Shown here: positions 35,270 through 44,324 of the stretch, in pieces
How the letters are laid out: every line of letters starts with the position of its first letter
Position numbering within the stretch: the stretch's first letter is position 1
Assembly (NCBI GenBank): GCA_015065605.1
Contig: SVPZ01000006.1
Coordinates: forward strand, 20,066 to 84,065
Direction: 5' to 3'
From: Oscillospiraceae bacterium
GTDB lineage: Bacteria; Bacillota; Clostridia; Oscillospirales; Acutalibacteraceae
DNA length: 64,000 nt
Notes under the pieces: model-generated
What the model saw: only the letters and a program-made list of their open reading frames with translations
What the model was told of the DNA's origin: nothing
Database searches by the model: none
Translations under genes and position numbers: made by a program

Positions 35270-36646
35270 ATGAAGAACAAAAGAGCAAGTAAAATTACAT
35301 TTTTTGTAGTTTTCATTTTGATTCTTGTTCTGACCTACACTGCATTCTTCGGAATTCAGAGCTACCACGGCGACACCCGTAACGTTTACATTAAGGGTGC
35401 GAAAGAAATTCGTTGGGGCATTGATATCCGAGGCGGTGTTGAAGCGGTATTTACTCCCGATATTCCCGTTGAGCAGATTACTGACGAGGAAATGGATGCC
35501 GCTAAAGCCATTATCGATACACGAATGGTAAACCAGAACATAACAGACTATGAAATTTATGCCGATAAGGAGAATAAGCAGATAGTTGTACGCTTCCCCT
35601 GGGCTGCCGATGACAGTTCTATGGATCCTGCCGCTGCAGTTGCTTCTCTTGGTGAAACGGCAAAACTCAGCTTCTGTAAGGCATCCACTTATGATGCTAA
35701 CAACATCATTTTCACAGGTGAACACGTTGAAAAGGCAGAGGCGGTATTTACCGAAGAAAACGGTTGGGTAGTTGCCCTTGACCTTGACAGCACGGCAACG
35801 GGACTTTTTGCTACCGCTACCGCTGAACTCGTATCTTCTCAGGGTCAGATAGCAATTTGTATGGATGAAAGCGTTATTTCCGCTCCTACCGTTCAGGCTT
35901 CCATTACCGACGGTAACGCTATTATTACCGGTATGGAAAATGCTGAAAACGCTATTGACCTTGCTAACAAGATTAATGCAGGTGCGCTTCCTTTCGCATT
36001 AAGCGTTGACGACAGTAAACTTTCTATCGTTTCCGCTACTCTCGGCGCTAACGCTCTTAACGTAATGGTTATTGCAGGCGCTATTGCTTTCGGAGTTATC
36101 TGTATTCTTATGATAGTTCGCTACAGACTTAACGGTGTAGTTGCTTCAATCGCTCTTCTCGGTCAGCTGGCAGGCTCTATTGCCGCTATTTCGGGATATT
36201 TCCCAAGCGTTGACAGTTTCACCCTTACCATCCCCGGTATTGCAGGTATTATCCTTTCTATCGGTGTTGGTGTTGACTGTAACGTTATCGCCGCTGAAAG
36301 AATCCGTCAGGAATTCAGAAACGGCAGAACCATAGACGGCGCAATTAACCTCGGCTTTAAGAATTCCTTGAGCGCTATTATCGACGGTAACGTAACCATT
36401 CTTATCGTTGCTATAGTTTTGATGGGCGCGTTCGGTACAAGCGGAATAGTATTCTATAAGTTATTCTCTTGGCTTTTCGGCGCTTCAATTGCCGGTTCTA
36501 TCTATTCCTTCGGTTATACCCTCTTAATCGGTGTTATTTTCAACCTCATAATGGGTGTGCTTTGCTCCAAGTGGATGCTTAAGAGTGTTTCACAGATTAA
36601 GTTCTTAAGAAAACCTTGGCTTTACGGAGGTAAGAGAAATGGCTAA
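35270..36646 (+). CDS. secD: Protein translocase subunit SecD
   Basis: A 458-residue membrane protein assisting Sec-dependent export by proton-driven pulling. One N-terminal membrane helix, a periplasmic/extracytoplasmic P1 domain with the conserved WGIDIRGGVEA, a second LGETAKLSF region, and a C-terminal bundle of about five helices with PGIAGIILSIGVGVDCNV. It is shorter than E. coli SecD (615) but normal for Clostridia. It overlaps secF by 8 bases. Confidence 0.96.
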   Translation: MKNKRASKITFFVVFILILVLTYTAFFGIQSYHGDTRNVYIKGAKEIRWGIDIRGGVEAVFTPDIPVEQITDEEMDAAKAIIDTRMVNQNITDYEIYADKENKQIVVRFPWAADDSSMDPAAAVASLGETAKLSFCKASTYDANNIIFTGEHVEKAEAVFTEENGWVVALDLDSTATGLFATATAELVSSQGQIAICMDESVISAPTVQASITDGNAIITGMENAENAIDLANKINAGALPFALSVDDSKLSIVSATLGANALNVMVIAGAIAFGVICILMIVRYRLNGVVASIALLGQLAGSIAAISGYFPSVDSFTLTIPGIAGIILSIGVGVDCNVIAAERIRQEFRNGRTIDGAINLGFKNSLSAIIDGNVTILIVAIVLMGAFGTSGIVFYKLFSWLFGASIAGSIYSFGYTLLIGVIFNLIMGVLCSKWMLKSVSQIKFLRKPWLYGGKRNG

Positions 36647-37580
36647 AAAAATAGATTTCAACAAACCTCTTAAATGGGTTCTTATTGCATACGCTGCTTT
36701 CGCTCTCGTTGGCGTAATCATCGCCGTTACCTTGGGCGTAAGACTTGACATCAACTTTAAGGGCGGTACTGTTATTACCTATAACTACACCTTTGAAGAA
36801 GGCAAGGTTGCCGATATTAACGTTGAGGACGTTAAAGCGTTGGTTAGCGAAAACCTGAAGGCTGACGCCGTTGTAACAAAGGGCGCTTCCATTGCGGGTA
36901 ATACCTACACCATAACGGTTTCCCTCGTTAAGAACGAAGCTGTTACTACCGATTCTCAGGAAGCTCTTTCTAAGGCTCTTCAGGAAAAGTATAAGGACAA
37001 TAACGTGGCTGTATATAGCGCTACTTCCGTAAGTCCTACTCTTGCAGTTAAGTTCTTTGTTAAAGCGCTTACCGCTGTTTTGGTGGTTGCTATCCTCGTT
37101 ATTATTTACGTAGGTATCCGTTTCCGTAAAATCGGCGGTGTAACTGCGGCCCTTACTTCGCTCGTTGCAGTTCTCTTCGACGTTGTCGTTGCTTTTGTTG
37201 CTTGTATAGTTTTCCGTTTACAGATAGATATGAACTTTATCGCGGTAGTTCTTACCATACTCGGTTATTCTCTTAACGATACTATCGTTGTTTACGACTC
37301 TGTACGTGAAAACAAGAAGATAGGCGAAGATATGACTCTTGCCGAGATGGTTAATAAGAGTCTTCAAGACGTATTTGCAAGAAACATCGTAACAACAACC
37401 ACTACCGTTCTTGCGGTTATTACAATTATTGTTGTATCCGAAATTTACGGTCTTACTTCTCTTCGTACCTTTGCAATTCCTATGGTATTCGGTCTTGTTT
37501 CGGGCTGTATTTCCTCTCTCTTTATCGCTACTCCTTTGTGGGTTCGTTGGAGAAACAAATTGGACGCAAAGAAAAACTAA
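36639..37580 (+). CDS. secF: Protein translocase subunit SecF
   Basis: A 313-residue membrane protein, partner of SecD. It shows RLDINFKGGTVITYNY after the first helix and the later conserved LTILGYSLNDTIVVYDSVREN. The start ATG overlaps the secD end, with GGAGG inside secD. In many Bacillota SecD and SecF are fused; here they are separate. Confidence 0.96.
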   Translation: MAKKIDFNKPLKWVLIAYAAFALVGVIIAVTLGVRLDINFKGGTVITYNYTFEEGKVADINVEDVKALVSENLKADAVVTKGASIAGNTYTITVSLVKNEAVTTDSQEALSKALQEKYKDNNVAVYSATSVSPTLAVKFFVKALTAVLVVAILVIIYVGIRFRKIGGVTAALTSLVAVLFDVVVAFVACIVFRLQIDMNFIAVVLTILGYSLNDTIVVYDSVRENKKIGEDMTLAEMVNKSLQDVFARNIVTTTTTVLAVITIIVVSEIYGLTSLRTFAIPMVFGLVSGCISSLFIATPLWVRWRNKLDAKKN

Positions 37581-37587
37581 AAACTAT

Positions 37588-37616
37588 AAAACCGGCTTTC
37601 AAAGTCGGTTTTATTT
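37588..37616 (+). terminator. Intrinsic terminator after secF
   Basis: Stem AAAACCGGCTTT/AAAGTCGGTTTT with a T-rich tail. Confidence 0.8.
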
Positions 37617-37628
37617 ATAGGTGATAAT

Positions 37629-38615
37629 ATGATAAATATTGCGACTATCGGTACAAGCTGGATAACACGCTCCTTTATAGGCGGTCTTGATTTGCTTACG
37701 GATATGTATAATCTTTCTGCCGTTTATTCGAGAAGTAAAGAGCGTGGCGAAGAATTTTTAAAGGATATAAATAAAACTGCCCGTATTTTTACCGATTTAA
37801 ACGAGATGGCAAAGGATAGTGAAATTGACGCCGTTTATATAGCAAGTCCCAATTCACTTCATTTTGAACAGGCTATGCTTATGGTTGAAAACAAAAAACA
37901 CGTAATCGTGGAAAAGCCTATGGTAATAAGTGAAGAACAGTTTATGAAACTGAGTGGCGCCGCAAGAGAAAACGACGTTATATTTATGGAAGCAATTATT
38001 CCTATCCATCTTCCTGCACGAAAAATAATTAAAGAAAATTTAGGCAGAATCGGCAGAATTCAAAGCTCACGCTTTCAGTTTTGTCAGTTTTCAAGTAAAT
38101 ATAAGGATTACGTTCTGGGCAATAATCCTAATATATTTAATCCCCGTTTTGCTACGGGTACGCTGATGGATTTGGGTGTTTACTGTGTTTATCCCGCTAT
38201 CGACTTTTTCGGTCTGCCCGAAACCTTAAGCACTCAGGCAACCTTTTTGGAGAGCGGAAGTGACTCTTCAATTTCTTCCATTTATAAATATAATGACCAT
38301 ATAGTGACTCTTATTTCTTCCAAAACCTGTCAAAGCGATTTGCCAAGTGAAATAGTAGGTGATAACGGAAAAATCACTATAGGACATATTTCAAAATATG
38401 ACGAAGTTTCCATTACCGTTGACGGAGTAACAGAAACGCTTGTGGGAACAATGTCCAAGGAAGAGCTTATGAGCTATGAAGCAAAGGACTTTTACCGCTA
38501 TATAACCGATAGACAAGGCACCAAAGACGAATATAACGAAACCTGTCAGCTATCTCTTACAGTATGCGCCGTAATGGAAGCAATGCGTATGCAGGCGGAT
38601 ATAAAATTTTATTAA
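37629..38615 (+). CDS. Gfo/Idh/MocA-family NAD(P) oxidoreductase
   Basis: A 328-residue sugar oxidoreductase. The N-terminal Rossmann domain begins IATIGTSWITRSF; the catalytic EKP is in IVEKPMVISEEQ near residue 98, and the C-terminal substrate domain includes ATGTLMDLGVYCVYPAI. It oxidizes or reduces a sugar or cyclitol of unknown identity. It lies between secF and the serpin and is transcribed in the same direction after a terminator, so it may be monocistronic. Confidence 0.9.
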   Translation: MINIATIGTSWITRSFIGGLDLLTDMYNLSAVYSRSKERGEEFLKDINKTARIFTDLNEMAKDSEIDAVYIASPNSLHFEQAMLMVENKKHVIVEKPMVISEEQFMKLSGAARENDVIFMEAIIPIHLPARKIIKENLGRIGRIQSSRFQFCQFSSKYKDYVLGNNPNIFNPRFATGTLMDLGVYCVYPAIDFFGLPETLSTQATFLESGSDSSISSIYKYNDHIVTLISSKTCQSDLPSEIVGDNGKITIGHISKYDEVSITVDGVTETLVGTMSKEELMSYEAKDFYRYITDRQGTKDEYNETCQLSLTVCAVMEAMRMQADIKFY

Positions 38616-38642
38616 AAATACACTGAATATAAGTAAAAGTAA

Positions 38643-38687
38643 AAAACGGTAGTTTTCCACAATGGGAAACTGCCGCTTTGTATTTTT
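38643..38687 (+). terminator. Intrinsic terminator
   Basis: Stem ACGGTAGTTTTCC/GGAAACTGCCG with a T-rich tail. The remaining gap to the serpin gene holds only its promoter. Confidence 0.75.
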
Positions 38688-38700
38688 AACGCAGTAAATA

Positions 38701-38729
38701 TTGACACAAAAATTTTAAAAATATATAAT
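38701..38729 (+). promoter_or_regulatory. Consensus promoter of the serpin gene
   Basis: TTGACA at 38701-38706 and TATAAT at 38724-38729, exact consensus with a 17-base gap. The leader before ATG 38854 is about 118 bases. Confidence 0.85.
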
Positions 38730-38853
38730 TAAACTAGAGAAAATTAAATTTTTGTGTCACAAATTTACTGAAAGTGTCGTTGTTATATATAGAAGCAAAA
38801 AAAGCATGTGTTTTATAATTACATTGTTAAACGATTGGATTTGGAAAAAGATT

Positions 38854-40104
38854 ATGAAAAATTTTTATAAAAACTTTTGTTTATTGTTAATTCTTTTTGT
38901 TTTAATTTTCACCGTTTCCTGTAATAACTCGGCTGATGATTCTATCTCCGTTAATCTTACCGAAAATGTTTCACCCGTGACTTTAAAACGACAACAGCTC
39001 AGCGATTCTTTCGTTAGTGCAAATCAGGATTTTTCAGCAAGACTTTTTGCACTTGAAACCCGAAATCACAGGGGGAATTTTAATATTTCACCTTATTCTC
39101 TTTCTTTTGCTCTTAGTATAGTGGCTGAGGGTGCAAACGGTAACACTCTTTCTCAGTTTGAAAACGTGCTTATGAATGGCATGGAGCAAAAAGAGTGGAA
39201 TAACAATATGTATAGCTTGCTGAAGAAAAATGATAATTATTTATCTCAGGCAGACGTTTTATTGTTAACCAAGAAAAACGCTGACGTTAAGGAAACATTC
39301 TTAGAGAGTGTTTCGGGGAATTTTAACGCTTCGGTATATCACGTTGATTTCAAAAAACAGCAAACCGTTGAAGAAATCAATAATTGGGCAAAAGAAAAAA
39401 CAGCAGGGCAAATTAAAAACGTTGTAGAAAATTTTGATAACAACACGGCTATGTATATAGCAGATGCCGTATATATTGATATGCCGTGGACAACAACTCA
39501 CCGAAAAGCTGACGTAAAGGAAGAAATATTCACAAATCTGAGTGGCGACAAAAATAAGGTTCAAATGATATACACCGTACTAAATGGTAATAAAATCAAT
39601 TATATAAGTAACGAAAACGAAGAAGGTTTTATAAAGTATTTTGCTAACGGATATAGGTTTGTTGCAGTTATGCCGAATGAAAATTATAATTTTGACGATT
39701 ACGTTTATTCATTTGACGGAAACAAACTAAGAAGTATTATATTGAGCGGTAAAACAGAAGTGATTAAAGCAGGGATGCCTCAGTTTAACGTAGAAAGTAG
39801 CGCTGACTTTAGAAATACGCTTGTTGAAATGGGTATAATAGATGCTTACGATGCCGACAAGGCTGATTTTTCACGCATTTCGGATGACGCTGTTTTGTAT
39901 ATGGGGAAAACCGTGCAAAAAACTTTTCTCAGCGTGGATATATCTGGAATACGGGCAGGTGCTGCTTCGGGACAGGAGTTGATAACCTTGGGGATTGAGC
40001 CTATAGAGGAAAGGGTAATAGTTCTAAACAGACCGTTTGTTTATATAATACTTGACCAAAATAATATCCCCGTATTTATGGGAGCGGTAACAGATTTAAG
40101 TTAA
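38854..40104 (+). CDS. Serpin (serine protease inhibitor) lipoprotein
   Basis: A 416-residue protein. Residues 1-20 are a lipoprotein signal (LLLILFVLIFTVSC), so it is probably anchored outside the membrane. The serpin fold follows: FNISPYSLSFALSIVAEGA near the start of the domain, LLLTKKNADVKE, and the C-terminal hinge and loop region SVDISGIRAGAASGQ followed by LNRPFVYIILDQNNIPVFMGAV, the classic serpin end. Serpins trap serine or cysteine proteases by loop insertion; the small residues in the hinge (AGAASG) fit an inhibitory type. I chose ATG 38854 since the signal peptide starts there; a longer upstream start is unlikely. Confidence 0.92.
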   Translation: MKNFYKNFCLLLILFVLIFTVSCNNSADDSISVNLTENVSPVTLKRQQLSDSFVSANQDFSARLFALETRNHRGNFNISPYSLSFALSIVAEGANGNTLSQFENVLMNGMEQKEWNNNMYSLLKKNDNYLSQADVLLLTKKNADVKETFLESVSGNFNASVYHVDFKKQQTVEEINNWAKEKTAGQIKNVVENFDNNTAMYIADAVYIDMPWTTTHRKADVKEEIFTNLSGDKNKVQMIYTVLNGNKINYISNENEEGFIKYFANGYRFVAVMPNENYNFDDYVYSFDGNKLRSIILSGKTEVIKAGMPQFNVESSADFRNTLVEMGIIDAYDADKADFSRISDDAVLYMGKTVQKTFLSVDISGIRAGAASGQELITLGIEPIEERVIVLNRPFVYIILDQNNIPVFMGAVTDLS

Positions 40105-40112
40105 CTGAGAAC

Positions 40113-40143
40113 TAAAAAACAGACTCGAAAGAGTCTGTTTTTT
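40113..40143. terminator. Bidirectional terminator
   Basis: Stem AAAAAACAGACTC/GAGTCTGTTTTTT with a GAAA loop. It ends the serpin gene on the + strand and RNase P RNA on the minus strand. Confidence 0.95.
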
Positions 40144-40145
40144 AA

Positions 40146-40471
40146 TGAGTCTGCCTATAAGCCGAGTTCTGTTATCGACGACTATCTATCTCGAAAGGCT
40201 GTTGCCAACCTTCTCAAGCCGCTTTTCACGACACGTCGAGCAAACGTATGGTCGTAGTCAGCGTTGCTCCGGATAAGGTTTACAGGGCCGATACGTCTCC
40301 GTATCGCCGGTGAGCTCTTACCTCGCCTTTCCACCCTTACCAGTTAACTGGCGGTATATCTCTGTTGCACTATCTCTAAGGTCACCCTCGGCGGCCGTTA
40401 GCCGCTATCCTGCTCTGTGGGGCTCGGACTTTCCTCACACAAATTGTGCGCAGCCGTCCGGCAAACTCGCA
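40146..40471 (-). ncRNA. rnpB: RNase P RNA, class A
   Basis: Read leftward, it has the universal cores GAGGAAAGTCCGAGC, ACAG-containing GGATAGCGG, and the 3' GAACTCGGCTTATAGGC. The GGTAAGGGTGGAAAGGCG segment marks bacterial class A. This RNA is the catalytic part of RNase P, which trims tRNA 5' ends. Confidence 0.96.
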
Positions 40472-40476
40472 AGGCT

Positions 40477-40505
40477 ATTTTAACATAAAAGTCTGCTTGT
40501 GTCAA
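40477..40505 (-). promoter_or_regulatory. Promoter of rnpB
   Basis: On the minus strand TTGACA (40500-40505) and TAAAAT (40477-40482), 17-base gap, right before the RNA start. Confidence 0.8.
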
Positions 40506-40557
40506 AATCTTTTTCTTTTGCATATATAGAATTAGAAAAGTTATAAGGAGAAGATTT

Positions 40558-41628
40558 ATGGTTTCAAGTGCTTTACCTACCTATTTTTTAACGGCTAATT
40601 CTGCCGACGGTTTTATTAACGGTTTTAAATCGGTTTACGATGCAAATGACGGTTGGCGTGTTTTTCTTATAAAAGGCGGTCCCGGTACGGGAAAATCTAC
40701 CTTTATGAAAAATGTAGCACAGGCGCTTTATGAAAGTGGGGAAGAGGTGCATCTTGTTCCTTGCAGCAGTGACCCGAATTCTCTTGACGGGGTTGTTTCA
40801 CAAAGTAAAAAAATATGCTTTTTCGACGCCACCGCTCCACATATATTAAATCCCGAATATGCGGGAGTGTGTGAAGAAACTATAGATTTAGGTGTGTTCT
40901 GGGATAGTGATAAGCTTTATAAGGAACGAGAAAAAATTATAGAACTTACTGATAAAAACAAAGAACTTCACCGTCTTGCTTCAAAGATGATTTCTGCCGT
41001 AGGACAGCTTAAAAGAAAAAAGAATAAAGATTCATTAATGGCTACCGATATTGATAAAACCTTCGATTATGCCGCCACTCTTACAGGTCGGTTTTTAAAG
41101 GACGGGTATAAAACGGGAAAAGAAAGGGTTATATATCTGTCTGCCATAACAAATGAAGGAGAAATTTTTATAAATGATACCGTCGATAAGTTATGTGACA
41201 GAAAAATATTTATAGAAGACGGCTTCGGAACTGTCGCAGGTATAATAACGTCGGTTATCAGAGATTGGGCGATTGATAAAAACATAGAAATAATTACTGT
41301 TAAAAATAATATTTTACCAAGTGAGCAAATCGACCATATTCTTATTCCTTCTCTTTCCTTTGCTTTTGTAAGCGGAAAGGGGCATGATGCAGCGGAAAAG
41401 AAAATTAACAGTCTTCGTTTTATGGACAGAGAGGTTTTAAAAGAGCATAGAAGCGCAGTTAAGGTTATGGATAAATTATCTGCTGAGTTTACTTTGAGCG
41501 CGGTGGAAATACTGAAAAAAGCAAAGCTTAATCACGACGAGCTTGAGAGTTATTACGTTAGCGCTATGGATTTTTCGGCACTTAATAAATTTACTTCAAA
41601 ATTTACTGAAAAACTGCTTTTATATTGA
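40558..41628 (+). CDS. P-loop ATPase of the Clostridia PRK06851 type
   Basis: A 356-residue protein. The Walker A motif GGPGTGKST lies near residue 40 in the first of two P-loop-like halves; the second half (from ~210, ITNEGEIFIND) lacks an obvious Walker A. The opening LPTYFLTANSADGFINGFKSVY is typical of a conserved Firmicutes ATPase family without a settled role. AAGGAG lies before the ATG. It runs in the same direction as the two genes after it but 55 bases away from them, so co-transcription is uncertain. Confidence 0.75.
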   Translation: MVSSALPTYFLTANSADGFINGFKSVYDANDGWRVFLIKGGPGTGKSTFMKNVAQALYESGEEVHLVPCSSDPNSLDGVVSQSKKICFFDATAPHILNPEYAGVCEETIDLGVFWDSDKLYKEREKIIELTDKNKELHRLASKMISAVGQLKRKKNKDSLMATDIDKTFDYAATLTGRFLKDGYKTGKERVIYLSAITNEGEIFINDTVDKLCDRKIFIEDGFGTVAGIITSVIRDWAIDKNIEIITVKNNILPSEQIDHILIPSLSFAFVSGKGHDAAEKKINSLRFMDREVLKEHRSAVKVMDKLSAEFTLSAVEILKKAKLNHDELESYYVSAMDFSALNKFTSKFTEKLLLY

Positions 41629-41683
41629 CTTTTAAGCCTTGGTGATTTAAACTTGAATTAATGAATGGTGAAGGAGGGAAGGT

Positions 41684-42229
41684 ATGAAAAAGAGCAACCA
41701 AAAAATTGTTTTAATGGCTGTCATTACGTTGTTTATTGCTGTAGGTACTCTTGTCGGCGCAGGGGTTTTGGCGAATTTTTACGGCAAGGATTTTTCATAC
41801 ACACCTTCCCGTACCGAATATGAAAGCGATAGTCAGTCTGACGTTTCTTTTGAAACTTCATCTCAGCCTACAGTCAGCGAAAACGGTGAGAGCGTATCAG
41901 TGCCGACTTCTTCAGAAGAAGATATTCCCGAAGAAATCTATCCCGAAATTGAAACGGGAATTTATTTTAACGGGGAAGACAGTATAGTCGTTTCCTTTTA
42001 CGAGGCAGGCTTTATTGAAGGCAATATAAACTGTTCGTCAATTACTATGGAATTTTCGGGGCAGATGATAGAAAATACCCTTACTGCAACGGGTACGGAT
42101 AGCCTGAATAATACTATAGAAATTGCTCTGACCTTTGAGGGTAATAAAATAGATGCATCAAGCCGTCCTACCATCCGTTATGAAGAAAACGTTGATTATC
42201 TTAATCTTTCGGGCGTTTTTACAAAATAG
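41684..42229 (+). CDS. Hypothetical membrane-anchored protein with Ser/Glu-rich stalk
   Basis: A 181-residue protein. After KKSNQK, residues 8-29 form a membrane helix or signal anchor (IVLMAVITLFIAVGTLVGAG). Residues ~45-90 are a low-complexity stalk rich in S, T and E (SDSQSDVSFETSSQPTVS), and the C-terminal ~90 residues form a small beta-rich domain (GIYFNGEDSIVVSFYEAGF). No family recognised. AAGGAGGGAAGG is a strong ribosome site. It precedes the esterase gene by 12 bases, so the two are probably co-transcribed. Confidence 0.7.
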   Translation: MKKSNQKIVLMAVITLFIAVGTLVGAGVLANFYGKDFSYTPSRTEYESDSQSDVSFETSSQPTVSENGESVSVPTSSEEDIPEEIYPEIETGIYFNGEDSIVVSFYEAGFIEGNINCSSITMEFSGQMIENTLTATGTDSLNNTIEIALTFEGNKIDASSRPTIRYEENVDYLNLSGVFTK

Positions 42230-42241
42230 GAGTAAGAAAAA

Positions 42242-43393
42242 ATGAGTGAATTGTTTGAAATAAAGATTACGGAATATAAGGAATTTTCAAAACTTCCCGA
42301 CCCGTTCTTAAAGCAAGACGGCACAAGATATGAAAATCCTGATGAATGGGAAGAAATGAGAAAAAATCTTTATAAGCCTACCATAGAATTTCAGTACGGA
42401 AAACAACCGCCCTGTCCTGAATTTTTAGAGGTTGAGCCTACGTACACACCGGGCAAGGCAAGAGGCGGCAATACATATCTTATTCATTCGGGCACAAAAG
42501 AAAAACCCATTAGATTTCGTCTGAAACTTTTTTTGCCGAATACAGAAGAAAAATGCCCCGTAGTTATTGACGGCGACGGCTGTTTTGAATATCCTTATAA
42601 CAGGGAATTTTTAGACAAATTTCTTGACAATAATATCGCCTTTGCTTTATTTGACAGAACAGAAATTGCCCACGACGTACAAGGTGAGGGCAGATGTAAG
42701 GGCGCTTTTTATGAAACCTATAACGACTATAATTACGGTGCCTTTGCCGCTTGGGCTTGGGGATATTCCAGAGTGGTTGACGCGCTTGAGGTAATTGATA
42801 AAACAGATAATTCTTTGATTACCTTTACAGGACATTCACGAGGTGGCAAAACTGCTATGCTTGCAGGCGCACTGGATGAAAGAGCAGCTATTGTTAATCC
42901 CAATGAAACCTGTGCAGGCGCTTGTTCCTGTAACAGACTTTTTATAAAGGCTATAGGTGAAGACGGGGTGGAGCGTCCAAGCGAAACTGCCGCAAGTCTT
43001 GCAAAAATGTTTCCGTTCTGGATGGGTGAGGAATTTAACGAAATGGCAGAAACTCCCGAACTTTTGCCCTTTGATTCTCATTTCTTAAAGGCTATGGTAG
43101 CTCCTCGTGTACTTTTTGTATCCGAAGCAGGAAGTGATATATGGGCAAATCCCGTAGGCAGTTGGCAGACCACCAAAGCGGCGCAAGAGGTATATAAATT
43201 TTTAGGAAAAGAAGAAAATTTATATTGGTATTTCAGAAACGGTACTCATTATCATGCTATTGAGGACGTCGAAAAACTTGTCAGCGTTATTAAAAAGGTT
43301 AAGTATGGTGAGCCTTTGTGCGACGGTTTCTTTAAAACTCCCTTTAAAGAGCCACCTTTAATGTATGACTGGAAAAATCCTCTGGATAAATAA
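42242..43393 (+). CDS. Alpha/beta hydrolase, CE15 glucuronoyl-esterase-like
   Basis: A 383-residue esterase-like protein. The nucleophile elbow GHSRGGKTAM near residue 200 matches the CE15 pattern GxSRxGK, followed by an acidic candidate in NPNETCAGAC and a C-terminal His in NGTHYHAIED. CE15 enzymes cut the ester between lignin alcohols and 4-O-methyl-glucuronoyl groups of xylan; related proteins act as other sugar esterases. There is no signal peptide, which would suit soluble oligomers. It sits with glycan genes in the wider window but has no sugar gene immediately next to it except galT. Confidence 0.75.
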   Translation: MSELFEIKITEYKEFSKLPDPFLKQDGTRYENPDEWEEMRKNLYKPTIEFQYGKQPPCPEFLEVEPTYTPGKARGGNTYLIHSGTKEKPIRFRLKLFLPNTEEKCPVVIDGDGCFEYPYNREFLDKFLDNNIAFALFDRTEIAHDVQGEGRCKGAFYETYNDYNYGAFAAWAWGYSRVVDALEVIDKTDNSLITFTGHSRGGKTAMLAGALDERAAIVNPNETCAGACSCNRLFIKAIGEDGVERPSETAASLAKMFPFWMGEEFNEMAETPELLPFDSHFLKAMVAPRVLFVSEAGSDIWANPVGSWQTTKAAQEVYKFLGKEENLYWYFRNGTHYHAIEDVEKLVSVIKKVKYGEPLCDGFFKTPFKEPPLMYDWKNPLDK

Positions 43394-43429
43394 AGATAAG
43401 CAGATAGAATTTTCTATCTGCTTATCTTT
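43394..43429. terminator. Bidirectional terminator
   Basis: Stem AGATAAGCAGATAG/CTATCTGCTTATCT with T-rich ends on both strands, between the convergent esterase and LacI genes. Confidence 0.9.
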
Positions 43430-44321
43430 CTATAAGACTGTGTGGAATAAATGTGTCGTCACGCGAGTTTTCTTCAACCGTTTTAATTGCTTTTTCGGCG
43501 ATTTCTTCGGTGCTGATTTCTATGGAAGAAATGGGAAGTTTTAATCGGTCAAGGCTGGGGATATTATCAAATCCGTAAAAACCATCAGCGAAGGAGTGAG
43601 TATAGGCGTATATTGCGTAAAGGTCGGTAGAACATATAATAGCCGTGCCCTCTTCATAATGTTCTTTAAGATTTTCGGGGCTTTTGACAGTTTCGAAAGG
43701 AACGTTATTTACAGCGTTTAAAAAACCTTCGTATCTCTTATGCTGTGCGAAAGCGTTTTCATATCTTAAAGCGGGGCTATAGTAAATAATCTTTTTATGT
43801 GTGGCTGTAACCTTTTCGGTTAGATATGCCATAGCATTAAAATCGTCGGCTCCAACGTATGGGATACCTTCAATTTTATTGCCCAAGGCGACAATGGGGA
43901 TAGACAACTGATTTAAAAATGTGACGAACTGTTTACTTTGCTGTACCGAACAGAGAAAAATGGCATCTATGCCCGAAGAATAAAGCTGACGAATACACTT
44001 TATTTCATTTTCTTCGCTGTAGTGGGTAAACATAACCGAAATAAGAAAGCCTTTTTCTGCCGCTTTCTTTTCAATGTCGGTAATAAGACGTGAAAAGAAT
44101 TCGTTGTTTAAATCAAAAAACACAAGACCGATAGTTTTGGTTCTTTCGGGTTTACTGTTGCCTTTACTTGCACGAAAACCGTATTTTTTAGCCGTAGCCA
44201 AAATTCTTTCTTTGGTTGCCTCGCTTATTTCACCACGTCCGTTTAAAGCGCGGTCAACAGTGCCCTGAGAAACGCCGCAAAGCAAAGCGAGTTCGCTTTG
44301 GGTAATCTTTAGGTGATTCAT
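43422..44321 (-). CDS. LacI-family transcription regulator
   Basis: A 299-residue repressor. The N-terminal helix-turn-helix is QSELALLCGVSQGTVDRALNGRG, followed by the hinge (EATKERILATAKKYGF) and a periplasmic-binding-protein-like sugar domain (KTIGLVFFDLNNEFF, IDAIFLCSV). It lies 3 bases after galT and is probably translated from the same message, so it may control galactose or other sugar genes. The effector cannot be read from sequence. Confidence 0.88.
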   Translation of the reverse strand: MNHLKITQSELALLCGVSQGTVDRALNGRGEISEATKERILATAKKYGFRASKGNSKPERTKTIGLVFFDLNNEFFSRLITDIEKKAAEKGFLISVMFTHYSEENEIKCIRQLYSSGIDAIFLCSVQQSKQFVTFLNQLSIPIVALGNKIEGIPYVGADDFNAMAYLTEKVTATHKKIIYYSPALRYENAFAQHKRYEGFLNAVNNVPFETVKSPENLKEHYEEGTAIICSTDLYAIYAYTHSFADGFYGFDNIPSLDRLKLPISSIEISTEEIAEKAIKTVEENSRDDTFIPHSLIER

Positions 44322-44324
44322 AAA

